The notes under the pieces are model-generated. The model had not been told where the DNA came from. It did no database searches and was given only the letters and a program-made list of their open reading frames with translations. A stretch of DNA of 64,000 bases from a virus, in the IMG/VR virus record IMGVR_UViG_3300034104_004745, positions 126,001-190,000 of that record. One strand, 5' to 3'. The position numbers were made by a program, and so were the translations under genes. Of the stretch, positions 46,081-55,400 are shown piece by piece. How positions within the stretch are numbered: the stretch's first letter is position 1; the number at the start of each line of letters is the position of its first letter.

Positions 46081-46278
46081 TTAGTCTTGTAATAATTGTC
46101 TACCGTCTTCGGTAATGTATTTTTTATTAATTCTTTCAACGATTCCGTCTTTGGATCTGATTACATAACATTCTCCAGTTTGTAAATCACATTCTTCTCT
46201 TTCCATTTTATCATTTGATACCGTTCTTGTCATTTTGGGTTCTAAGAATTGATCAACTGCTCTGTTTAACTTTTCCAT
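46081..46278 (-). CDS. Small protein, 65 aa, unknown
   Basis: Charged, soluble, with two cysteines eight residues apart (ECDLQTGEC) and a beta hairpin-like middle (CYVIRSKDGIVERINKKYITEDG). It is the first gene of the operon, directly after the 1946 aa virion gene, with a TATTTATA box 18 bases before the ATG. The four-base gap to the next gene suggests coupling. Unknown function. Confidence 0.6.
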   Translation of the reverse strand: MEKLNRAVDQFLEPKMTRTVSNDKMEREECDLQTGECYVIRSKDGIVERINKKYITEDGRQLLQD

Positions 46279-46296
46279 AGTGTTAAATTATATACC

Positions 46297-46304
46297 TATA
46301 AATA
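46297..46304 (-). promoter_or_regulatory. TATTTATA box upstream of the 65 aa gene
   Basis: Exact minus-strand TATTTATA, 18 bases before ATG 46278, in the 51-base gap after the 1946 aa gene. Confidence 0.4.
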
Positions 46305-46329
46305 CATCAATATTTATCTTTTTCTTTAT

Positions 46330-49300
46330 TTATATCTTAATATACTTGATATATACCACATCCCCTTCTACTAATTTTAATTTTCTCATCAATGTTGGGC
46401 TAAGCGCAACACCAAACTTACCATATGTTGCATCAGTAATACTTGGTCCATTATGAATTGGACCCTCAAACAATCCAGCATTAGGGTCTACACGTGTTTC
46501 TAATTTATATTCAGTACCAGATTTTGGTGAATAGAAAACCGTATCATACCCAAAAATAGTTTCTTTATTTTTGTTTGTTACATTTGCTCTGATTGAATAG
46601 TTCTCATACAGTTCATTAATATTAGAAAGTTTAATAATCTTATTAGGATATGCTTTCCAAGAACTTACAAGTGATAAATCAGCTGGTGAACTATCTTTTA
46701 TTGGGGTGTATTTACCTGCACCAAGAACACAAACTTTAGTTCTTAACCATTCTTCATTCTTATGTGTAATTAATTGAATATATTGTTCAGGTTTACCATC
46801 TATTTGTTGACCATTGTATGGAATTAAATCTGTAAACAAGAAACCGGATTTCTTAATTATATTATTTAAATCTTCCCCTCTTTCAGGTGCCCCAGGATCT
46901 ATTGTAAATGATTTATTGTCTGGTGTTGTTAGTGTTTTAACGGTTGTCTGTGCTTGATTTGCTTGTTGCTTTTTCTTAACCGCAGCAGAAAGTATTCTAC
47001 TAAATAACGGTCTATAACTAGACATAAAGCTATTTTCAAGTGTAGGTAATGAACTACTTGAAATCCTAACCCCCGTAAATGTGGTTTCAAAGGTACCTTG
47101 TTTTATCGAGTGACTAACATCGAATACAAGGTATGTGCCCATAAACATAGGCACATTCGCCAAATAAAAATACATGGTTGGTTGTATCATTGCATTACCC
47201 ATACACGTAACAGTACATTGATATGATGCTGTCTTATAAATGTCAAATAACCCAATATCTACCGAATGGCTACCACCACCACCTTGTGATCTAGCCAATC
47301 TTTCTTGTGCTAAAGCACTTTCGGTTGTGTTTTTATATGTGCTTTGATCTAATGAAATGTTTTTAAATATGTTTTGTGCTTGATCACCAAAATTTATCTC
47401 AAATGAAACAACCCTATTAGATTTAGATAAATCTGCTTCCATGAATATTTTTGGTTCAATAAGAAGCGGATTGTTATTTGGATTTTTAATATCAAATCCA
47501 TCATTTTTAAATTTATATTCCTTGCTGACTCTAGTCATATCTAGGTACTGAGATGTTTTGTTAATATATTGAAGAATAATCTTTGGTGAAGATTCTTGAT
47601 AATCAACATCTAAGTGTGTTCCAAATAATGTTTTAGCAATATTCTTTGATGGTAATATTTTCTTTTTGTTTCCAGAATTAGTCCCATAGAAATTAACATA
47701 AGCCGGTAAAGGTCTTAGATCAAAATTAGTCCCCTGAATTAACAATGAAATAGCGCTATATAAATCTATTTTAATATTTTTCTCGTCCGCTAATGAAATT
47801 AAACGTTCTAAACTAATATACGCTTCATCACCAATATCTCTATTGGCTCTATCTAAAAATAGAAATTCATCCATTAAACTTCTTTGACCAATAGCATTAC
47901 CTGATATCCACTTGTCATTAAATGATTTAAAAAATTGATACAAGTCTAGTAAAGTTGTTTTTACTTCATTAAATCCGTGATATATTGTTACTTTACCTTG
48001 ATTTGTTTCTTCTTTTAGTTCTGAGAATTTCCTAATTAAATTACCTAAATAAATTTCTAATCTATTAATTTGTGGTAAAACCAATTTAGATTCTAGATAA
48101 TTTTTAAAATCAGTATAGTTAGGGAAGAAGCCTGGGCTATCTTGTTTTTGAGATTTAACCCATCCAGCATATATTCTAGCTAATTCTCTATGTTCATATA
48201 TGTTTTCTGGTGTTACTTCAATATCACTTATTTGGAAAAAATGATGATATAAATTACTACTAATACCACTATAAGTTGCTCCTGTAATATTTTGACCAAT
48301 ATATAATTCAATTAGTTTTTGATTAGCTGTTGTTAATTGTGATACATTGTATGGATTTACAACATACGTTTTTGTTCTACCAACATACCCAAATAAGACA
48401 TAGTTATCGATTTGTCTTGGGTTACCAATCGTTACTTTATCTAATGCTCTAGTACTTAAAAGTTGATTTGTTAACTCTTCTAGTTTTTTAGTTTGGTTTT
48501 CTTTTATTTTAAGCTCATAACTATCAGTATTGAAATCAATCCCATCTTTAGATATACTAGTTATTTCTTTTAATAAACTTTGAAAAGAACTATAATCAAT
48601 TGTTTCTCTTTTTGTGTCTAAGTCTAAATCAAGTGACGCAAACTCAATAAACATTTTTTCAAATTCATCTAAGATGTCTGGGCTGAAAACAGCAATTAAA
48701 TCCATTACACGTTTTTTATTACCGTTTAATGAAAATTCACCATTAATATTTTCAAACTTCTCACCATAGTTAGGAAAGTATGCCGTAGAGTACGAAGGAT
48801 TTGTTTTTAAATTATTAGTATCATATACAATTCTAAAAGAATCTTGTGTTAAACTATTAAAATTATTAACAATATCGTCAATTTGATTTGCATTAAACGA
48901 TGGTAATACCGTATAACGATTGTCTTTTGATGAAAACTTAGAATTATCAACTAAACAAGTAAATGTGTTACCAGAATTATTGGTTGGTTTTGATATTACA
49001 AATTTAGTTATTCCGGAAGTTACAGATGCAGAATATTGAGCAGCCGAAATTACCGCTAAAGGTAAATTAAATAACCCAAGACTTTCTGTTTTTGTAAAAC
49101 CTTCAGGATTATAAAAACTATAACCATTAACAATTTGTGAATATAGCCCATGATAATAAGGGTATAATCCAGTATATAAATTACTATTATATGTTGCCCC
49201 TGTTATTGTGTTTGTTATTCCGGTTTGATTTGGTGTTGTGTTTCCAGTTAAATTAAATAAAACGTTTTTACCGTTATCAAAAAATGTCGAACCACTAATA

Positions 49301-52170
49301 GGAATAGTCGCACCACTTATTATATCAACATTATCAACTAGATATCTTTTATATCTATGATATTGAGCTCCCCATTTTAAAACTAAATGGTGAGGAATAT
49401 AATGTGTTGCACCCACTTCTTTAAGTAATGCGAACATAAATGTTTTTTTACCATCAAATTCTATAACATCTTGTAGGTCTTTATATGGTAATGAATTTAA
49501 TAAAATATATGCAGAACCAACATATCTACCTTCAGAACCACCCTTTAAAAAATCATCATATAATTGTTTGTGAAAATATGGTGTGTTTAATAAATTTCTA
49601 CTGAAAGTATCATACTTTATTTGGTTAGTAAATAAGTTTTTTTCATATTCTTTCTTAATCCAAGCTTTTGCATTAATTGGTGAACTAATAAAATTATCAT
49701 CTTGATTAACACTAAAAATTCCTTTATAACCAATAGCTGAACCACCACCAAACACATTTGCAATTAAATTACGGGAAACATATGAACCATATAAATCAGA
49801 ATTAAAAGGAAACTCTTTTACTCTATATTCTGGTATAACATATGAATCTAAAGCAGACTGTAATTTTTCAAACTCATTATCTTTTAACCCATTTGATTGT
49901 GGTATTGAAGTGTAGTTTTCAATTTTAAAATCGCTATCTGTAATGTTTTTAATATATTCAACCGTCGATAATTGATCTTGGAAATATGGAAATCTTTCCT
50001 TTTCTGCAAAATCTTTTAATGCTTTAGTTAAATTTGCAGTGCTTGTAATTTTAGTGTTTAATAAAGCCCTAATATCTGGATCATTTTTTGTTGACCCACT
50101 AATATTTTTAAACTCATTTTTTACTATCTCATCTAAACCTTTACCATATTCAAAAGTATCAAAAGATGTTATTAGTTTAGCTCTCTCAAATATTTCATAC
50201 AAAACATTTGAAATAGATTTATCTATATATGGTGTTAATAATGTAGTTTTTAATGCTGAGCTAACATTATATGTTTGTTTTGTTTCTTCATCTTTATCAA
50301 AAACATAAAGAATTTCAGATGGTGATATTTCTTTAGCTGTTCCAGGATCTATTCTTTTAACAGCGACACTGTTATATGTTTCAACAAATTCAACCTCTGG
50401 CCAAACATTATAATCATTACCTTTTGTTAATCCAATAATATCAGGATCTGCTGGGTAAAAAAATGTTGGCTTATCGTCTTTTCCATTCTTCTTAACTTCT
50501 GGCCAAGGATAAATAACTTCTTTTCGATCATCCGATGCTTTGAATTTTATTTCTGATTCCCTTAAATTAGATTTTTGTATTGCTTTATTATGTACATCTT
50601 TCATTAATCTGATGTACGTATCAGCGTTTGCTAAAATAACAGCAAATACATTCCTTATTGTTGGTTTAAATCCAAATCCAAGACTATCTGTTTGAATTAC
50701 TTGGTTCATTTTTGCTTCAACAGCATTTTCAACTTCGTCTCTTTGAGTAATAAAGGTGTTTTGAATTATTTTAATTTTATTAACAAGCTTTTCATTTGAA
50801 ACAATTATTTGCCCGTTACTTATTTTATAAAAATCACCAATATTTTTTACTGAGTCAATTGCAATTGTTTTTGTTTCAATACCATTTTTTAACTTTTCTT
50901 TTGGTTTTGCTCCAAATGCTAAATTTTTTTCTAGTTCATTAGTATAATATTTTACTATTGAAGCTAACGAATTACTGGTTGTTGCCCCTGTAATAATATC
51001 AAGATTTAATGGCCCCTTTGTTACTTTTGTACTGTCATTGGTTACCTTATTTAATCTATAATAATTTACTGTTGCACCAGTTTCTGATCCAAAAAATGGT
51101 ATCACTTCAAAATCAGGTGCTGGATCTTCTTTTGTAAGGTATCTAGAACCCCATGAAATAATTGATTTTTCAAACTTATCTAATGTTTTATCGAATTGTG
51201 CAACGTCACTTAAAACAGTTGGTTCTATTGTTTGTGAAAATAACTCTTTTTCAATTATTGTGTCCAGCGCAGTTGCTGTCATTAATAAATCTCTGAGTGT
51301 TTTTACTGGGAAATTTTTGTCTATATAACCTTTAGCAATATATTCATCATAAACTGATTTTAATATCGAATATCCTTTAGTTGATTTAGAAACCTTTTTT
51401 TCTACAAATCCTGTTTTTTCATTTAACTTAAGATTTTCAGGTTTTTCAACCATATACATAAAAGGTGCATTTATAATATTCTGTAATAGAATATCATTTA
51501 AAAACGCGTAACTTGAACCTGTGAATTTTGTGGTTATTTCAAAATTACCAGTGTTGCCATTAAATTTAGATTTAAAATCAATTAATTGAAGTCTATATCT
51601 AATTGCTTTACCATAAAACCCTTTAACCGTTAAATAAAATATTGGCCAAGGTTGGTGAAAAAAAGCTTTATATGGTGAATTGTCCGGTGCATCAAATAAT
51701 GTCTTTCCTCTAACATCAATAAAATTAATACCAACTTGAGGGATATTATTAGCCCCCTTAACAGTAATATTAATTGATTCTATACCAAAGGTTTGTGCAG
51801 AAGGATCATATGTAACACCTTCACCGGTTGTTCTACTTGTTGCTATATTATTATTAGAAACAAATGTTTCAGTCCAATTGGTATCAAAATTATTTTCAAA
51901 TTCGTTTGCTGAATTTTGATTTCTTAATAAATTAAAACTACCCTCAGCAATAGATGTTAATGTATTTGTTTGAGACTCAGAATATAGTACGCTTCTTGGT
52001 ACCAAATCGGCTTCAAGATTAACATACATTACAAGGTTTTCGTGATCAATAAATCTAGGCTGTAAATCTCCAGATGAGGACACTACGGTATTAGGATCAA
52101 TATGTACAATGTTTTGTTGATCTACTAATACTAATATGTTTTCATTCTGATTAAGTTGATTATTCGCCAT
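46330..52170 (-). CDS. Giant baseplate hub-type protein, 1946 aa
   Basis: Largely beta, no membrane segment. The N-terminal third (RYRLQLIDFKSKFNGNTGNF, FLNDILLQNIINAPFMY) and the region near 1700 (SYQCTVTCMGNAMIQPTMYF, VFDVSHSIKQGTFETTF) resemble the hub/late-control proteins at the tail tip (gp27/gpD-like ends). Segments around 200-1500 are large insertions with no recognised domain; no lysozyme motif seen. The last 60 residues (SITDATYGKFGVALSPTLM, VEGDVVYIKYI) look like a double-psi beta-barrel or 3D-type domain. It overlaps the gp53-like gene by 11 bases. Confidence 0.6.
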   Translation of the reverse strand: MANNQLNQNENILVLVDQQNIVHIDPNTVVSSSGDLQPRFIDHENLVMYVNLEADLVPRSVLYSESQTNTLTSIAEGSFNLLRNQNSANEFENNFDTNWTETFVSNNNIATSRTTGEGVTYDPSAQTFGIESINITVKGANNIPQVGINFIDVRGKTLFDAPDNSPYKAFFHQPWPIFYLTVKGFYGKAIRYRLQLIDFKSKFNGNTGNFEITTKFTGSSYAFLNDILLQNIINAPFMYMVEKPENLKLNEKTGFVEKKVSKSTKGYSILKSVYDEYIAKGYIDKNFPVKTLRDLLMTATALDTIIEKELFSQTIEPTVLSDVAQFDKTLDKFEKSIISWGSRYLTKEDPAPDFEVIPFFGSETGATVNYYRLNKVTNDSTKVTKGPLNLDIITGATTSNSLASIVKYYTNELEKNLAFGAKPKEKLKNGIETKTIAIDSVKNIGDFYKISNGQIIVSNEKLVNKIKIIQNTFITQRDEVENAVEAKMNQVIQTDSLGFGFKPTIRNVFAVILANADTYIRLMKDVHNKAIQKSNLRESEIKFKASDDRKEVIYPWPEVKKNGKDDKPTFFYPADPDIIGLTKGNDYNVWPEVEFVETYNSVAVKRIDPGTAKEISPSEILYVFDKDEETKQTYNVSSALKTTLLTPYIDKSISNVLYEIFERAKLITSFDTFEYGKGLDEIVKNEFKNISGSTKNDPDIRALLNTKITSTANLTKALKDFAEKERFPYFQDQLSTVEYIKNITDSDFKIENYTSIPQSNGLKDNEFEKLQSALDSYVIPEYRVKEFPFNSDLYGSYVSRNLIANVFGGGSAIGYKGIFSVNQDDNFISSPINAKAWIKKEYEKNLFTNQIKYDTFSRNLLNTPYFHKQLYDDFLKGGSEGRYVGSAYILLNSLPYKDLQDVIEFDGKKTFMFALLKEVGATHYIPHHLVLKWGAQYHRYKRYLVDNVDIISGATIPISGSTFFDNGKNVLFNLTGNTTPNQTGITNTITGATYNSNLYTGLYPYYHGLYSQIVNGYSFYNPEGFTKTESLGLFNLPLAVISAAQYSASVTSGITKFVISKPTNNSGNTFTCLVDNSKFSSKDNRYTVLPSFNANQIDDIVNNFNSLTQDSFRIVYDTNNLKTNPSYSTAYFPNYGEKFENINGEFSLNGNKKRVMDLIAVFSPDILDEFEKMFIEFASLDLDLDTKRETIDYSSFQSLLKEITSISKDGIDFNTDSYELKIKENQTKKLEELTNQLLSTRALDKVTIGNPRQIDNYVLFGYVGRTKTYVVNPYNVSQLTTANQKLIELYIGQNITGATYSGISSNLYHHFFQISDIEVTPENIYEHRELARIYAGWVKSQKQDSPGFFPNYTDFKNYLESKLVLPQINRLEIYLGNLIRKFSELKEETNQGKVTIYHGFNEVKTTLLDLYQFFKSFNDKWISGNAIGQRSLMDEFLFLDRANRDIGDEAYISLERLISLADEKNIKIDLYSAISLLIQGTNFDLRPLPAYVNFYGTNSGNKKKILPSKNIAKTLFGTHLDVDYQESSPKIILQYINKTSQYLDMTRVSKEYKFKNDGFDIKNPNNNPLLIEPKIFMEADLSKSNRVVSFEINFGDQAQNIFKNISLDQSTYKNTTESALAQERLARSQGGGGSHSVDIGLFDIYKTASYQCTVTCMGNAMIQPTMYFYLANVPMFMGTYLVFDVSHSIKQGTFETTFTGVRISSSSLPTLENSFMSSYRPLFSRILSAAVKKKQQANQAQTTVKTLTTPDNKSFTIDPGAPERGEDLNNIIKKSGFLFTDLIPYNGQQIDGKPEQYIQLITHKNEEWLRTKVCVLGAGKYTPIKDSSPADLSLVSSWKAYPNKIIKLSNINELYENYSIRANVTNKNKETIFGYDTVFYSPKSGTEYKLETRVDPNAGLFEGPIHNGPSITDATYGKFGVALSPTLMRKLKLVEGDVVYIKYIKI

Positions 52171-52480
52171 AATATAGTCTATACAATTCTACGCCCTTTT
52201 TATAATCTTGTAAAGAATTAACCAAAGGAAAAGGTATTCTAACAATCGAATTATCAGGAATTTCAAATTCTACTGAACCTAATTTAGGATTTGCTGTCAT
52301 TATTAACCAACTGAATAATGGTGTACCATAATATTCTTGTGATATTTTATCCAAACGGTCTTTCCCCTTTTTGTACTTAAAGAATTTGTCCGTTGACTTT
52401 TGTGGAATTTCTATACCAGGAACGATTTTATGTTCGCCGTCCTCCAAAAAATAGTCATATCTATTAAAATATTGATTCAT
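52160..52480 (-). CDS. LysM-containing baseplate protein, gp53-like
   Basis: 106 aa. A LysM-like core, KYKKGKDRLDKISQEYYG followed by SWLIMTANP and SIVRIPFPL, has the W.I..aNp......i..G..l.IP pattern of tail LysM proteins. In T4, gp53 is a baseplate wedge protein with such a fold; other myoviruses use LysM proteins at the hub. A role in joining baseplate parts or contacting peptidoglycan is likely. It overlaps the 1946 aa gene by 11 bases and has a TAATG overlap with the 1599 aa gene, so the three are coupled. Confidence 0.78.
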   Translation of the reverse strand: MNQYFNRYDYFLEDGEHKIVPGIEIPQKSTDKFFKYKKGKDRLDKISQEYYGTPLFSWLIMTANPKLGSVEFEIPDNSIVRIPFPLVNSLQDYKKGVELYRLYYGE

Positions 52481-55400
52481 TATTTACTTGGTTTTAAAAA
52501 GTTTAATTTAACACCATCGAATTTGCTACTGGTTGCGTGTACCTTATCAAGTATTTCACTTTCTTGTGAGGTTAAAGTTCCAGATATAACAATATCTACT
52601 GGTTTTACTTCTTTTTTAAGTTTTACTTCTTTGTATTTAAATTTATTCTTATCTGTATCTGATTTGTTGTCTTTAATAAATTTCTCTACTCTATTTTCAA
52701 TCTTATTTATTGTATTTTTATCAAAAAATTTATCATCTGCAGAATCCTCATATAATTTTTTAATATCCTTAACATTATCTTTTATAATGAAAGCCAATAC
52801 TTTTTTATATGTGGTATCGTCGAAAGAAGGTGAATTAAAATTAATCGTTGTATCTAAATCAGTTGTAAAAATTGAATGTTTTTCACTTATCAACTTTACA
52901 GCCTCATCATATTGATCATAAAACTTAGAAGCATCAAAATTTGATATTGTCGCTACCGTTGTTTCTTTTTTGTCAAATCTACCATCTTTACCTGTTGTTT
53001 TAATTATAAAATTAACCCTATCAATTAAATCAATTAATTTGTTTCTATTTTGTTCTAATTGGGTAATAGATTTTTCATCTCTAATTTTATTTAAGAAATC
53101 AGTAACCTTAGTTTTAATATAAGCGTCAATAATCTCTCTTGATCTTTGATATTTTTCTTGTGAATTAGAATTAATATCCAAGTTTAAAATAGAATTATGG
53201 TCAGAAGAATTAGCCTTCTCTAATAATGGTTTTTCAAACTTTTGAAATAGGTTAGCAAAATCTATAAATTTCGTATACTCACCTAAAAGATTAACTTGTA
53301 TTGTTCCAGAAGGTGTGCTTTGTATATCTACTTGATTAATTGTTCTGTATGTTGGTGAAATGTATATTGGTAAAATTTCTTTTCCATAAGCATTAATTAA
53401 TGTTGTGTATGTACTTTTGAATGTATTAAAATATTCATTAGTAGATTTTATTAAACCACCAATAACTTCTTTATAATCCATTTTGGTTCCGGTTTGTGAA
53501 CCAATAAATTTACCCTCAGCTTTAACTTTATCTTCAGTTGGTATTCCAGCTATGTCTGGTGTTTTTTTACCACCAGTTAATTTTTCTAAAAAGTCTATGT
53601 TGAATTTTTGTAAACTTTCTTGATCAACAGTTGAGTCGGCTCTATAATCATATACCTCAGTATTAGCAAAGAAGTTTGAACTTAATGCATTTTGAAGTTT
53701 AGCAACAGGTTCTTTAATTCCTTGACCACCAATAAAATTAACCTGTAATGTAACATCCGCAACCATTGGTTGTACACCGATACCTTCTGGGTTTAAATCC
53801 CAAGTACTATTTTCATATGTTATGTTCATGTTTGTGATGATTACTTTTGAATGGTAAAAATCACCAATTCTCAAAACACAAACAGGTGGCGGGCCGAATG
53901 TTGTATTTCTAGCGTCAACAACAGTACCATTAATATCTGTACCTAATTTTTTAACCGGTATAGTATCACCTGGACGAATACATTGATGTAAGAATGTTAA
54001 TCTAGCATTCAATCCTTCAGGTGTCATAGAATGAAACGCTGGGTGGAAATATCTTAATTTTTCTTTTAAACTACCAAAAACAATTGGGTCTGTCTCTTCT
54101 AATTTTTTAAAATAGAAACATTCAGAAAGAGCTTTCATTATAAGTTTCTTAACAACATCTAATGGTGGCCTTTTTTTCTTGACTGTTGTATTTTCAGTAA
54201 TAACAGTTTTACCCGGGGTAATAGTTGTTGTTCCAGGTATGAATGTTGTTTTATTTTCTGTACTTCCTTCTGTTACTGTTTTTTGCTCATATGTCATCTT
54301 AAGACTAGCAGATCTACAATAAAAAGTAATAGGTGCGAATTTTTTTAACCCAGTTTTATTTTTAATTTCTTTAGTGTGACAATCAAATTTTTCTGGACCA
54401 GTAGTTGTTGATTTTTCTCCCTTGTTAACAAATGTTACAACTAAACCACCTTCAATATCTTCACCATATCCAAGTTTTTTAAGATCAATTGTTACTGTTT
54501 GCGTTGTTTGTTCTGGATTTCTATTTAATTCTTCAATTGTTTTATCCCATTTGTAATCAGCAACTTTATTAGGATCTTTCGAAATGGATTTTAAAATATA
54601 TTTTATTAAACTATCCGATCTTCTGTGTGATAATTTTATATTATAATTAACATCTGCAACAAATGATGTTGAAGATTCTATTGTTAACGATATTTGTTTT
54701 ACATTATTTTTTTCTAATTCAGATTTAAGTGTTGCTGTCGCTCCACTGATAACACCAAAATTAGTTTGTAATTCAGTAAATGCTTTTTCTATTTGTGTTT
54801 TTTTATCATTAACTAATGTTGATGTAGTAATAGTACCACCATTTGTTGGGTCTTCTGAACCAAATATAATAGCCCTATCATGCTTGTTATCTTTAGTATT
54901 TGTTGCTAATATGGTATTCAAACCACTAGCTAAATTGTTTTTGAAATCTTCTTTATCCCCGTAATATTTTTTATAAACAATATCATATGGTGTATCAGCA
55001 TATAAACTAGTTGATTGACCAGGAACGTCATTTGGAAAATAAATAATATTATCTTGTATAAGATCAACCAAATTACTACCAGTTGAACCTGGTGTTGTAC
55101 TTTGACTTGGTATCTCTGTTGGTTGAGTTGTTACAACATCTCCAGCTGTATAATTAAATTCTAAAGCTGTTGTAATATCTTCTCTTTTATTATCTCTATA
55201 ATATTCGAGATAAGCGATAATTAATTCAATATCTGATGGATCTAATGTTATGTATTTTCTAACTAATGTATAAAAATCAACATCATAACATCCAGCAAAG
55301 AAAGAATTTAAAAAATTCTCAGCTTCTTCATCTGTTATTTCTTTAACTAAAAGATTTAAAATACTTGGATGATCTACAATAACTTTAAATGATATTGTAC

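Noticed and set aside
1297-46304. T4-type late promoters TATAAATA on the plus strand
   Set aside because: They are the reverse complements of the minus-strand TATTTATA boxes, and no plus-strand gene follows them.
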